From the NCBI GenBank assembly GCA_022376465.1, contig JACDTU010000002.1, positions 248,001-312,000 of the forward strand: 64,000 nucleotides of DNA, given 5' to 3'. Below are positions 51,046 to 62,396 of the stretch, one piece after another (within the stretch, counting starts at the first letter, position 1; every line of letters starts with the position of its first letter). Position numbers and translations under genes: made by a program. A model generated the notes under the pieces. That model made no database searches, was not told the origin of the DNA, and saw only the letters and a list, made by a program, of their open reading frames with translations. Source of the stretch: Cubamyces lactineus. Lineage: Eukaryota > Basidiomycota > Agaricomycetes > Polyporales > Polyporaceae.

Positions 51046-51356
51046 ATCGTTTACCAATGATATTCGCAGTTGTTTAGCCCGTCCGGACCTTGGAGACCAC
51101 GAACGGGGTCATCGAGAGTGGTGTCTGCGAGCTCGACGGGAGCCTGTACTCCCCATGGCGGGTTAGCGCGCACGTCCCTTGCCGCTTCCTCTAGCGAACG
51201 CGGATAGAACTGCGCGTTGTTCGTCAGGGCTTGGCCATACGGGGGTGGCGGTATGACCGGAGCTTCTTCCAGTTGTGCAGGTGCTGCAGTCGCAGGCCTC
51301 GTCGTGGGTTCGTAGGACAGCGAGTGCGTACGGAATTGAACGTCTGCGAATGGGAT

Positions 51357-52352
51357 TCAAGGCACCGCTGTTGGGGGCCCCGGGTTGACAGCGACTGGAC
51401 AAGCTACCTCCGGAGCGTAGGGCGTCGGTGGTCGTGCCTGACGCGTTGACGTGCGTCGCGCTACACGCGATTCAACTCCTTGTTCGAGTCGTCGCTGTAT
51501 TATTGTCGCCTCTTGTGCTCGTTGGGTGTAGTTGCGGTGGTCGCGAGGTAGGTACGTGTAGTCCTCCCGTGAAGATCCAGGGATGGTATGGTACGCAGCG
51601 GGTCGTTCGCCGGATGGAGGTTCGAGCAGCGGCAGGAGATTGCGAGTGTACGGATGGTGCCGAGCAGTGAATGCGGGGGATTCCATATGCTGAATGAGGC
51701 TTCGCCGCCCTCGACCGTTGCAGAGCCGGAATCGGTTGACGGACGCCTCGACTGAACGGGCGTACTCGGTAACTTCCTGCGCCGATTCGAGGATACGCTC
51801 GGCATCGTCTTCGTAGAGGTGGGTGATGTCGGAGACTTCCTTTCTTATGTCGTTGACAACCTCTTCGACATGGTCCAGCGCTCCCGTGACAGTCTTCATG
51901 CTCCTTATCATCCTGCTGAGTTGGCCGCACGTGTCTTCCCTGATCAGAGACGCCGACCCTCGCAGGTTGACCAGATGCCCGCCGATGTGGCCGAACTCCC
52001 GCGCGTCATTGAACATGTCCCGATATCTGGCGAGCGGGTTGAGTAGTTCGGGATCGGCGCGCACCGCATTAATGAGGGGTCCCGGATCCGTGAGGAGAGC
52101 GTTGATGAGTCATCGTCCCTCTCGCGAATTGGGTTGGTCGGCGAGAGAGTCATTCATAGCGAGCGACTCTAGATCAGACGTTTTGTCCGGTTCTTCGGGG
52201 TCGCTGTCCGCTTCGTCTGTCTCGTCGTTGTACGGAGGAGGAGGAGCTACAGGAGGGGGAATATTTTACTGGTCGCTCGGGTTTAGCGACTGCGTGGAGT
52301 TGACTGAGAAACTTTCTGGGGTTAAGTTCTCCGCGAACTCGAAGTTAGGCAT
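51357..52352 (-). pseudogene. Element B ORF-c: PPxY and coiled-coil protein
   Basis: Frame from the ATG 52352 with stops at 52266-52268 (TAA) and 52110-52112 (TGA). It is otherwise open for 332 codons. It contains VAPPPPYNDE (PPPY motif, 52230-52244), an acidic patch, LINALLTDPGPLINA and a long heptad region (DHVEEVVNDIRKEVSDITHLYEDDAERILES). SPAFTARHHPY...PPSGERPAA follows. The last two blocks align with element A ORF-c. Beyond the stop another frame has a second PPPY (near 51240). Confidence 0.6.
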
Positions 52353-52497
52353 GGTTGGGATAGATGGGGAGGCTGTCGGCAGGGATGTCGCGGTGTTCGA
52401 TGGTGAACTCGATGATGCGGAGGTAAAGGACGACGTAGGTGAGGATCCAGAGGAGAGCGAGTAGGAAAGTGATGGTCATGCACACGAGAATGATCAT
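52345..52497 (-). CDS. Element B ORF-b: small membrane protein
   Basis: 50 residues. MIILVCMTITFLLALLWIL is a clear membrane segment, followed by IIEFTIEHRD. It aligns with ORF-b of element A (MIIALFTCMTLGYLLALAF ... LEVALEHRD). Its stop overlaps the ORF-c ATG (52352). Confidence 0.65.
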   Translation of the reverse strand: MIILVCMTITFLLALLWILTYVVLYLRIIEFTIEHRDIPADSLPIYPNHA

Positions 52498-52502
52498 AGG
52501 GT

Positions 52503-52718
52503 TCATTCGTCGTCAGACTCATGGGAGCGAGCGGGGATTCTGATCAGAAGTGGGGGTGATCGGTTGTCGGTGTGATGGAACTCGCGTTCAAGGGAGTCGT
52601 GGGTGAGGCACGATGCAACGCAAAGGATAGGGAGGCAAATGGTAGCTGCGATGGTGGCGACGATGGTTGCGGGGACGGCGACAATGACGTGAGGAAGTCG
52701 TCTGACGAAATGGGGCAT
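52503..52718 (-). CDS. Element B ORF-x: second small hydrophobic protein
   Basis: 71 residues from an ATG inside ORF-a in another frame. One long hydrophobic stretch (VIVAVPATIVATIAATICLP) and an acidic end (HESDDE). It stops 5 nt before the ORF-b ATG. No counterpart seen in element A. Confidence 0.4.
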   Translation of the reverse strand: MPHFVRRLPHVIVAVPATIVATIAATICLPILCVASCLTHDSLEREFHHTDNRSPPLLIRIPARSHESDDE

Positions 52719-52951
52719 TCACCAGGTGCTGGAGGGTCGCGGTTCTTGAGTGTTTGCTCTGCGATGTGAGTGTGGAGATCGGAGAGGTTGAAGTGTAGGA
52801 AGGTGAGGATGGAGGCGAGGACAAGAGTGCAGTAGAGGGCGAAGATGAGTGTGGGGGATGGTTGGTCCCGGAGGGTGAAGTGGAGGAAGGTGAGTGTGGT
52901 GGAAACGAGGACGGCGCAGTAGAGGATGTGGAGTGATTCGAGAGAGGGCAT
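52544..52951 (-). CDS. Element B ORF-a: small membrane protein after pol
   Basis: ATG at 52951, 10 nt after the pol stop. Two tandem hydrophobic segments, LYCAVLVSTTLTFLHFTL and FALYCTLVLASILTFLHFNL, look like an internal duplication. SDLHTHIAEQTLKNRD follows. The second copy and the flanking EQTL..RD align with ORF-a of element A (FAIYCLTLLAITLLFLW, EHTLHSRD). The C-terminal half is Ser/Pro-rich and overlaps the next ORF in another frame. Function unknown. Confidence 0.6.
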   Translation of the reverse strand: MPSLESLHILYCAVLVSTTLTFLHFTLRDQPSPTLIFALYCTLVLASILTFLHFNLSDLHTHIAEQTLKNRDPPAPGECPISSDDFLTSLSPSPQPSSPPSQLPFASLSFALHRASPTTPLNASSITPTTDHPHF

Positions 52952-52961
52952 GGTGAGAGAT

Positions 52962-55900
52962 TCAGGTGAGTTTCCTCGCCTTTTTATACCTCTCGAGGAT
53001 CTCGGCAGCATTCGGCAGGAGTGCTGACTCGGGTTCCCATGTGTTTTCCACTGATGAGTAACCCCGCCACTTGATTTGAAATCGGGGTTTCCCTCGGATC
53101 ATCTTGTGTTCCACAATAGCTTCGACCTCGTATTCTTCTTCTCCATCAACCAGGTCAGGTGGGGGTCTCGTGTGATTGGGTCCGTGGGTGTCGTTTTCCT
53201 TATAGGGTGTCAGAAAACACACATGAAACACGGGGTGAATCTTCCACGACTTCAGCAGTTCTAGACGGTATGTGACCGGTCCGATGACTTCGGTGATGCG
53301 GAATGGTCCTTCTCGTTTGGGTGCCAGCTTCCTCGAGGCATAGGCAAGGTGCAGGTTCTTCCCTTCTAGCCAGACCTTCTGTCCTTTGGCGAATTGGGTG
53401 AACTTCCCTCGATACCGGTTGGTCATGACATTCCGTGCTAGTTCGTGCGCTGCCAGTGCTTCGTCCCTTGCTTTCTGCAGGTTCGTGAGTCGTTCTTGCA
53501 CTGCTGGGACATTGGTTCGGGGGTACGCCAGCGGTATCAGTGGAGGATCATAGCCCATCATGAGGTAGAATGGCGACGTGTTTCGGGCCGAGTGTAGGCG
53601 TTGATTATGCGCGACTTCCGCATCGGTGAGATGTTCTACCCATTCGTCGGGTCTTCCTTCGCAGAATATTCGGAGATAGACTTCAAGCTCTTGGTTGACT
53701 CTTTCCGTCTGTCCATCGGTCTGTGGATGATAGGCTGTGGAGGGCGACAATGTGATTCTGAGGAGTCGTCCTAGTTCCTTGGTGATGTTGGATATGAACT
53801 GGGGTCCTCGATCTGAGATGATTTTGCTGGGTAGTCCAAATCTTCTATAAACGTGTCGATGATAGAGTTCCGCCATTCCGATTGCGTCCACCGTCTTCTT
53901 GCAGGGTGCAAAAATCACCTCCTTCGTAAGGCCTTGGTCGACCACGACCAGAATACTGTCATAGCCATGCGATATCGGGAGGTCAGTGATGAGGTCCATG
54001 GTGACGTTTTCGAATGGTCGGGTGACGCCTGTGGCAGGAATTGCTTGCGGCGGTGGTGTCGTGGGGTGCGTGTTCGGTTTTGCTTGCTGACAGACGGCAC
54101 AGCCCTCTACGTATTTGGATACCATGGTGTACATTCCCGGCCACCAGTAGGATCGTCGCAAGAGTTCTAACGTCTTGAATTTGCCTGGGATGTCCGGCGG
54201 CGGGTAAGTCGTGATGCTATCGCACAAGATCGGTTCGGAGAGTTTTGTCTGCAGGGACATAACAGCGATTCTTGTAAAAGACCAGTCCTTCTCTTTCGGA
54301 CCAATCCATCAGGATGCTTCGTATTGGCGGGGGTCCATGGTTTCGTAGCGCTGCCAGTGCGTCGCAAAACAAGCGATCTTGTTTTGCTAGTTCTTGAAAC
54401 CTCAGTACGACGGCTAGGTCGACCATTCGAACGAAGAGGTTATCTGGGAGCATTGTGCGTTCTACATTGTCATGGTCGGTTCCTTGCTGGTGGTCCGGTC
54501 GTCGTGATAGGGCGTCAGATTGGACCATGGCTGTTCCAGGTGTATGCACTAATGTCATGTCGAATTGGGAAAGGAAGAGCGCCCATCGTGCTTGGCGTCG
54601 GTTCAACTGTTGTGGATTTCGCCAGTAGGTCAAGTTCTTGTGGTCGGAGAGTATCGTTACTGGATGTCCTGATCCTTCTAGGTAGTGTCGCCATGCTTTG
54701 AGCGCTCGAATGATCCCCAATAGCTCTCAGTCGTAGATTTCGTAGTTCCATTCTGCTTCGGTGAATCCTTCCGATAGGTACGCGCAAGGTCGCATGTCGC
54801 CATTGATGTCGCACTGTCGCAAGACCGCTCCAGTTGCCCATTGAGATGCGTCCGATTCTACTAGGAATGGTTTGGTGACGTCCGGCATCTGTAGCACAGG
54901 GGCCGTGGTGAAGCGGGTCTTGAGTTGGTCAAATGCTTTCTGGCATTCTGCGGACCATTCCCATTTGGCGTTCTTCTTGGTGAGTGCGTTCAGCGGTTGC
55001 GCGATCTCGGAAAAGTGGTCGATGAAGCGTCGATAGAAGTTTCCAAAACCTAGGAATGATCGGACATCCTTTACGGTCGTTGGTTCCGGCCAATCGAGAA
55101 TTCCTTTTAGTTTGACTGGGTCCATCGCAACGCTATTTTCCCGAATGATCATTCCCAGGTATTCCACTTCGTCTGTGTCGAAGGTGCACTTTTCGAGTTT
55201 GAGGTAAAGGTCGTGTTCTCGTAAGTGTTCCAGTACTCGAAGTGTTTGTCGTCAATGGGTTTCTTCGTCTCCTGAGAATATGAGGATGTCGTCCATATAG
55301 ATTACCACCCATCCTTCATCGATCATGTCTTTGAATATGGAGTTCATCATGGCTTGAAAGGCGGCTGGCGAGTTGCGGAGGCCAAAGAACATGACCATGG
55401 GCTCATATAGGCCCGAACTGGTTTGGAACGCGGCTTTCCATTGATCGCCATCCTTGATTTGTACGTTGTTGTATCCCGATCGTAGGTCCAGCTTCGAAAA
55501 TATCTTGGCTCCTCGAAGCTTGTCGATTAACTCCGGGATCAGCGGTAAAGGATATTTGTTCGGGACGGTCCCTTCGTTCAGATAGCGATAGTCTTGGCAG
55601 GGTCGCAACGACCCGTCCTTCTTCCCTACAAAGAAGAATGGTGATGACATGGGGGACTTTGAGGTTCTGGTGTATCCTTTTCGCAGGTTTTCTCGCACGA
55701 ATTCTTCTTCGGCTTCTAGTTCCTTGGGCGTTAACTGATATCGCTTGAAGTCCTTCGGTACAAAGCCTTCCTTCAGTTCAATAGCGAGGTCCCATGGCCT
55801 GGCCGGTGGAAATTGTTCTGAGGCTTTCTTTTCGAAGACACTGGCGAATTCCTGGTACGCTGCCGGTAGCATTTCTTCGAATGTCTTCGGCTTCTCCTGC

Positions 55901-56805
55901 ACCTGTTGCTGCTGTGCCATTGCCATAGCGGTATTGACTTTTGCTCGTATCCAAACATTGTTGGCTATTGCAAAGCGTATTTCTGTTGGTGCTTTTCGAA
56001 TTCGTCCGATGCTGGGTCCTGGTCCTACGCGTGCGTCATCATCGTGTTGATGTTCACCGGTCAAAGGGTTCCCTGGTCTGGGAGCGTCTCCATGCCATTC
56101 AACCACATGCAGATGGGTCGTTTTGTCCATTTCGTCTCGTAGATAAGCAATCAAGAGTTCCTGGTCGTCAGGTTCTTCCTCTGGCTTGATGTCCGATGTG
56201 GTAACTCGTCCGATGTCTTCATATAGGGGTTCCTCGTCTTCGTTTTCTTCCGATTCCGTTTCGCTCGCTGGGTCTTCTTCTTTCACTACTTCTCTGAGTC
56301 GTCCCATGAATGGATCCTGATCTGGAAACCACATCTCTCTGAGATGTTTGACGACTGTCTTGACTACCTTGTCAGGGTCAATGTCCAGTGTTCCTGCTGT
56401 GAAGTCAATATTCGCATTGACTTGTTGAAGCCAGGGGAGTCCTAGAATGACTGGTTCTTTTCCTAGGGATGTGATGAGGAATCGGATGATGTGTCAGTGT
56501 CCTCCTGCCTCGACTTCGATTGAAGCGCACTTCTTGATGTCACCTGCCTCGTTTCGGGTTCCGTCCGCATTGAAGACTCGAATAGGCTTCTTCAGTTCCG
56601 TGAGCTTCAACTTCTGCTCTTTCGCGAATCGGTAGTCCATGAAAGTTTCTCCAGCTCCTGTGTCAATTAGGGCCTTCGCTTCGATGCTTCGATCTGTATG
56701 AATAAATAGCGGTATTCTCATAGACTGCTTCGAAGTCTGCGCTACTATTACATTATGGATCGTTGTTCGCGGCGGTCGTGACGTCGATGCACGCCGGTTC
56801 TTCAA
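52962..56805 (-). pseudogene. Element B Pol (protease, RT, RNase H, integrase, chromodomain)
   Basis: Protease KALIDTGAGETFMDYRFA (about 56680). RT from 56334 with PCQDYRYLNEGTVPNKYPLP and active site VVIYMDDILIFS. RNase H-side pieces are at 55167-54727 and 54720-54217. Integrase 54260-52962 has a zinc part ([13 protein letters not shown]), [33 protein letters not shown] and a chromodomain ([12 protein letters not shown]...[16 protein letters not shown]). In-frame stops lie near 56492, 55253 and 54727, and there is a frameshift near 54240. The integrase triad is intact. The RT stops fit Arg CGA to TGA. Confidence 0.9.
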
Positions 56806-58270
56806 AAACCCTCGTCCAGGAGGTCGGATACTACGTCCTTGCGGTCTTCTTTGTCATCAAGGTCTTTGAGAGCAAGGCGGATACGTGCAGCGATGAGCTT
56901 CTTAGAGGAGTTAGATGCTCGAGTGGAGGTGGACTTGGAGTTGTCGTCGCTGTCCTCTTCTTCAGCTACCTCCGTGATTTGGGCTTTCGTCTTCCCCTTC
57001 TGGTCTCCGTTCTTCCCCTTCTTGAGGGGGCATTGGCGTGCCAGGTGTCCCACCTGATGGCAATTGAAGCATCGTCCTTCTTTGTAGTGCTTCTCGCATT
57101 CTTCCGGGAGCATTCGGTTGACGTCCATGGCGTCGGAGTCTCATTCGCGCGTCTTGTGCTGACGCGGCTTATAGGTAGGGTTGTACATGGTCTTCCCTTT
57201 TCCGTCATATGTCTTGCTGAGCAACCATTGCTGCTCCAGTGTCGCGGCTCTCGTGTAGAGGGTGTTCGTGTTGTTAGGCATGGGGTACATCCCGAAGATC
57301 TTCTCGCGCAGCGGCCTATTCAATCCTTCGTAGAAGAAGTCGGTGATGATGCGATAGTCGGTGATACCCAGCGCGAGATCAGGGATTTGAACTCGGTGAT
57401 GTACTCCTCCACTGGTTGTTTGCCTTGGCGGACGCTTCGCAACAGTACTCTTGCACTGGCCTGAGCGTCGACGTCGTCGAAGGCTTCAGTGAGTTGTTTG
57501 GAGAAGTCTTGCCATGTTCCCCAGTTTAGAGGAGTTCCTGGTCCCTGCTTCGCTGCTTGTGCTTGTGTGTCTTCGATAAACAACCTCGCCCATGCTCTGG
57601 ATGTCCCTCCGTTCATCAGCATGAGGCAGAAGATGATCTTCTTCTGGTCGGTGTTGTAGGCTGCTTCGTTGATAGAGAGGTACAGCATGCATTTCTGCAG
57701 CCATTCAACGACCTCTCCTCGTTTCCCTTCAAACTCCGGGGGCATCTTCAGTTTCATCTCGGGGGTCCACTCGTATCGCGGTTTGACGAGTGGTGCAGGG
57801 GCCACTGCCTGGGGTTCTTGCTGTCCTTGTTCAGCCATGTCTTCTGATTCGTCTGAGGTGTCTTCCTCAGTTTCTGGTGCGGCGATCGGTTCTTCCAATT
57901 CTTCTGTCGAGCTCTTGCCTTGCTGAGAGGTGTCTTTTGATTTGCTGCTGCTTGCTACTTCTACTTGAGAAGTTCATGGGGTAGTGAAGTCGACTGGGGA
58001 TGTCGGCAGCGAGTTCGGTTCTGTTCGGGTTTCTGTCTCCGCGGGTGCCGCTGGTTCCTCCGGGAGTTCTTCTTCGGCTAGTTCGTTGTACTTGACACGG
58101 TATTCAGGGGAGATTCAAAGGCACTCTTGCCAGGTGAGTGGGTGGGGAGCGAAGTGCCACAATTTGTCCTCCCAGTAGACTTGGTCTTCTCCGTAGTATA
58201 CTAGCTTGGTCTCCTTGTTCGCCGAGTAAACTGTTGGCTGTTCTTCCGTTTCGTCGGGTTCAGGTGCACT
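56802..58270 (-). pseudogene. Element B Gag
   Basis: N-terminal region near 58270-57970 (ETKLVYYGEDQVYWEDKLWH) has stops. The capsid frame 57898-57330 (LKMPPEFEGKRGEVVEWLQK, AWARLFIEDTQAQAAKQG) shifts frame after FKSLISRW. It continues FFYEGLNRPLREKIFGMYPM, then a TGA near 57143. The last part, from 57128, carries the knuckle CFNCHQVGHLARQC and ends DLLDEGF at 56802. At least one frameshift and three stops. Confidence 0.85.
56805..56811 (-). promoter_or_regulatory. -1 frameshift slippery site G GGT TTT at gag stop of element B
   Basis: Gag codons are GAG GGT TTT TGA. A -1 slip on GGGTTTT gives TTG AAG AAC, the open frame of the protease (DTG motif 150 bp downstream). Confidence 0.7.
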
Positions 58271-58343
58271 CTATTTCAGAGCTGCGCTGATCGGTGTCGT
58301 CTGAATCTGGGTAGATTGACGGCGATTCGTAAGCTCGATCTAA

Positions 58344-58813
58344 TGTTATGACGAGCCTAGATCGGTCACACGGTGGCTGAGCTAGGGGTCACGTCGCCTC
58401 GAAGGGTACCGAGGAGGCGAGTCAGGGATTGAAGATCTTCTGAGAAGAGGCGAGTCGGGGTTCGATGAATAGGCAATAGATAACCAGATCGAGCTGAGGT
58501 TCTCCGAAGAAGATCCTCGGCTTATATATACATGGCCGAGACTAATAATAGACTAGATTGGTAAGCGAATGTTCAGTACGGCTAAGTATAGCTGGGGCTG
58601 ACTGTACATGGGAATAGGGGTGACGAATCATGAGAATAACTGACGTGTCGCTGACGTGGCATGGGAGGATGCAAGCTAAGTATACAACACATGAGTAAGC
58701 CGCAGCAGGCTCGGCCTCCGGAACATAAGCACGATACATAAGCATAGGACAAGTCACAAGACCAAGACGTGATCGTAACCGTAACAGTGGCCGTGTCACG
58801 CACCGTCGTAACA
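58344..58813 (-). repeat. Element B 5' LTR
   Basis: 470 bp, TGTTAT...GTAACA on the plus strand. Closely similar to the inverted solo LTR at 26606-27068, including the TATATATA box near 58524. Confidence 0.9.
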
Positions 58814-58825
58814 CATCGAACGAGT

Positions 58826-58838
58826 CACGCTCTCCGAC
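58826..58838 (+). other. Junction of element B LTR with element A pol
   Basis: Element A pol resumes within 30 bp of the element B LTR end (58813), at the segment that reads EEEPDDQDLLIAYL. Element B has the matching EEEPDDQELLIAYL near 56180. Confidence 0.6.
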
Positions 58839-61800
58839 GTGCACCCAGAAGAAGAACCCGACGATCAAGACCTACTGATAGCCTATCTCCATGGAGAACA
58901 CGAAGCTATGATGGCACCACACACAACAGAGTGGCATGGAGATACGCCGCGGCCCGGATTCCCTCTCACCACGGAAAACGACTACAAACCCACGAAGATC
59001 GGACCTGGACCCACCATTGGAAGAATCTGGCGAGCCTCGCAAGGGCTCCGATTTGCGATCGCAGCCAACGTCTGGATTCGGCAGCAAGCACAAGAAGAGA
59101 AGAAGACGTTCAAAGAAATGCTCCCCGAGCCGTACCGAGAGTACGCGGCAATCTTCGAAAAGAAGGCATCTGAACGATTCCCACCTTCGCGACCCTGGGA
59201 CCTGGCCATCGAACTCAAGGAAGATTTCACCCTGAAGGACTTCAAGCGATACCAACTTACATCAAAGGAGCTAGAAGCCGAAGAAGAATTCATCCGAGAG
59301 AACCTACGCAAAGGCTATATCCGACCCTCGAACTCACCCATGGCATCCCCATTCTTCTTTGTCGGCAAGAAAGACGGAACATTACGACTCTGCCAAGACT
59401 ATCGATACCTCAACGAAGGGACTGTCCCCAACAAGTACCCGCTACCACTCATATCGGAATTGGTCGACAAGCTGCGCGGAGCGAAGATCTTCTCCAAACT
59501 GGACCTTCGATCAGGGTACAACAACGTTCGCATCAAGGATGGCAATCAATGGAAGGCCGCCTTCAGAACCAGCAAGGGGTTATACGAACCAATGGTCATG
59601 TTCTTTGGGCTGTGGAATTCCCCCTCAGCTTTCCAAGCCATGATGAACGCAATCTTCGCAGACATGATTGACGAAGGATGGCTAGTGATTTACATGGACG
59701 ACATACTGATCTTTTCGGCAGACCTGGACGAACATCGAAGAAGGACCTTACGGGTCCTGGAGCAACCCAAGGAACACAACCTATACCTGAAACTGGAGAA
59801 GTGCATATTTGACACACCAGAAGTGGAATATCTCGGAATGATCATCAGCGAGAACAAGATCTCTATGGACCCTATCAAGGTGAAAGGAATACTCGACTGG
59901 CCAGAACCGACAACCGTTAAGGAAGTTTGATCATTCCTTAGGTTTGGCAACTTTTACCGACAATTCATCGACCACTTCTCGGAGATCGCACGGCCGCTCA
60001 ACGCACTCACGCACTCACCAAGAAAGACGCCAAATGGGAATGGACAACGGAATGCCAGAAGGCCTTCGACACACTGAAACAACGATTCGCGACGGCCCCC
60101 GTACTGCAAATGCCCGACATCAGCAAACCTTTCGTCGTCGAATCCGATGCCTCGCAATGGGCCACAGGGGCAGTACTCCGGCAATGAGACGTCAATGGCG
60201 ACCTACACCCATGCGCGTACCTATCCGAAGGATTCACCGAAGCAGAACGGAACTACGAAATCTACGACCGGGAACTACTTGGCATCATTCGGGCCCTGAA
60301 GGCCTGGCGACACTACCTTGAAGGATCAGGGCACCCAGTTACAATCCTATCCGACCACAAGAACCTCACCTACTGGCGCAACCCGCAACAGCTGAACAGA
60401 CGACAAGCACGATGGGCCCTCTTCCTCTCCCAGTTTGACATCCAACTTGTACACACCCCCGGCACAGCAATGGTACAATCAGATACCCTGTCTCGGAGAC
60501 CCGATCACTGACAAGGATCAGAAGACGACAACACCGAACGAACCATGCTACCCGACAACCTCTTCGTACGGCTAGTAGACACCCGACTGGCACCAAGATT
60601 CCGACACCTGGCCACGCAAGACCGACTCTTTTGCGACGCACTTGCCGCCATCCAACACAATGGACCACCCCCAATCAGAAGTGCACTCACCGACTGGCGA
60701 GAACGAGACGGCTTAATCTTCTACAAGAACCGATGCTACATACCGGCCGACAAAGCTCTGCGACGAGACCTGATCATCCAACATCACGACTCCCCGGCAG
60801 CCGGACACCCTGGGAAATTCAAGACTCTAGAACTGATACAACGGTCATACTGGTGGCCCGGCATGTACGCCATGGTATGCCGATACGTCGAAGGTTGTGC
60901 CACATGCCAGCAGAACAAGCCAAACACACACCCGACCACCCCGCCCCCACAACCGATTCCCGTCGACGATGTTACTCAGCCATTCCAGAACGTCACAATG
61001 GATCTCATCACCGACCTCCCCGAATCCCACGGCTACGATAGTATTCTGGTTGTGGTTGACCATGGCCTTACGAAGGGGGTGATTTTTGCACCATGCAAGA
61101 AGACGATCGATGCAATCGGCACAGCAGCACTCTACCACCGGCACGTCTACCGACGATTCGGACTACCCAGCAAGATCATATCCGATAGAGGACCACAGTT
61201 CGTGTCCAACGTCACCCGTGAACTAGGGAAACTCCTGGGCATCACACTCTCTCCATCCACCGCGTACCACCCCCAAACAGACGGACAAACCAAACGCGTG
61301 AATCAGGAACTGGAAGTCTACCTCAGAATATTCTGCGAAGGCCGACCAGATGAATGGGCAGAACACCTCATTGATGCCGAAGTCGCACACAACCAACGGA
61401 TCCACTCGGCACGGAATGCATCACCATTCTACCTCATGATGGGGTATGAACCGACGCTGATCCCCATTGCATACCCCAAGACCAACGCCCCAACAGTACA
61501 AGAACGGCTAGCAAATCTCCAGAAAGCCCGAGACGAAGCCCTGGCAGCCCACAAACTAGCCCGACACGTCATGCGCGACAGATTCAAGGGAAAGTTTGTC
61601 CAATTCAAGAAGGGACAGAAGGTCTGGCTCGAAGGGAAGAACCTCAACCTCACCTATGCATCCTGGAAACTTGCACCAAAACAGGAAGGGCCCTTTGTCA
61701 TCACCGAAGTCCTTGGACCCGTGACCTATCGGCTGGAGCTGCCAAAACACTGGAAGGTACACCCCATGTTCCACGCATGCTTCCTCACACCATACAAGGA

Positions 61801-62035
61801 GAACGACACCCATGGACCGAACTACACGAGGCCACCACCTGACCTTATCAATGGAGAAGAAGAATACGAAGTTGAAGCGATCGTCGGACACAAGACCACA
61901 CGAGGCGGAATCCGTTACCAAATCAAGTGGAAAGGCTACTCCAGTGCCGAGAACACCTGGGAACCCAAATCCGCTTTAATTCCGAACGCCAAAGAGATCC
62001 TCCAACGGTATAAAAAGGCGAAGAAGCTGCAGTGA
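58839..62035 (+). pseudogene. Element A Pol (RT, RNase H, integrase, chromodomain), inactivated
   Basis: RT 58839-59930 with LCQDYRYLNEGTVPNKYPLP and VIYMDDILIFS. A TGA at 59928-59930 (Arg in element B) is followed by RNase H-side sequence. There an 8-bp tandem duplication (GCACTCAC, near 60005-60020) shifts the frame, and two more stops follow (60185, 60510). Integrase 60545-62035 is open: [36 protein letters not shown], then a chromodomain (YEVEAIVGHKTT...IKWKGYSSAENTWEPK). The catalytic Glu is Lys (QTKRVNQELE; element B has QTERVNQ). The protease and the start of pol are missing. Confidence 0.9.
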
Positions 62036-62042
62036 CCCTGCA

Positions 62043-62201
62043 ATGCTCTCCCTCGCCATCCTCTTCGCCATCTACTGCCTCACCCTCCTCGCTATCACTC
62101 TCCTCTTCCTCTGGTATATCCTCCGTGACCTCTTCAACTGCGTCATCGAGCACACTCTCCACAGCCGCGACTACCCATCTCGATCAGCGTGGGGATCGTG
62201 A
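62043..62201 (+). CDS. Element A ORF-a: small membrane protein after pol
   Basis: 52 residues, ATG 7 nt after the pol stop. MLSLAILFAIYCLTLLAITL continues hydrophobic to LLFLWYIL; then RDLFNCVIEHTLHSRDYPS. Open and without stops; aligns with ORF-a of element B. Probably one membrane pass. Translation by termination-reinitiation or from a spliced RNA is possible. Confidence 0.62.
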   Translation: MLSLAILFAIYCLTLLAITLLFLWYILRDLFNCVIEHTLHSRDYPSRSAWGS

Positions 62202-62206
62202 AGCCT

Positions 62207-62395
62207 ATGATCATCGCGCTCTTCACCTGCATGACTCTCGGCTACCTCCTCGCCCTTGCCTTCATTGCCACTCACCTGTGCCTCGCCGTCAACATCCTCG
62301 AAGTTGCTCTTGAACACCGCGACCCCCTCGACCCTGCGAACGACAAGCTTGACCAGACCGACCACACCCTCAACAACTCCAGCTGGGACGAGTAG
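62207..62395 (+). CDS. Element A ORF-b: small membrane protein
   Basis: 62 residues from the ATG 6 nt after ORF-a. MIIALFTCMTLGYLLALAFI is followed by more hydrophobic sequence and an acidic tail ending SSWDE. A GTG-started form (62189) would overlap ORF-a. Aligns with ORF-b of element B through MII...CMT...LLAL and EHRD. Confidence 0.65.
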   Translation: MIIALFTCMTLGYLLALAFIATHLCLAVNILEVALEHRDPLDPANDKLDQTDHTLNNSSWDE

Positions 62396-62396
62396 A

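Larger units (their letters stand above)
51046..58813 (-). mobile_element. Ty3/gypsy chromovirus (element B), one LTR left
   Basis: Minus strand: 5' LTR 58344-58813, gag, protease, RT, RNase H, integrase with chromodomain, then four small ORFs down to about 51060. No LTR copy follows; the repeat-rich DNA at 50260-51045 takes its place. Several stops and frameshifts interrupt gag and pol, most explained by CGA to TGA. Confidence 0.88.
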
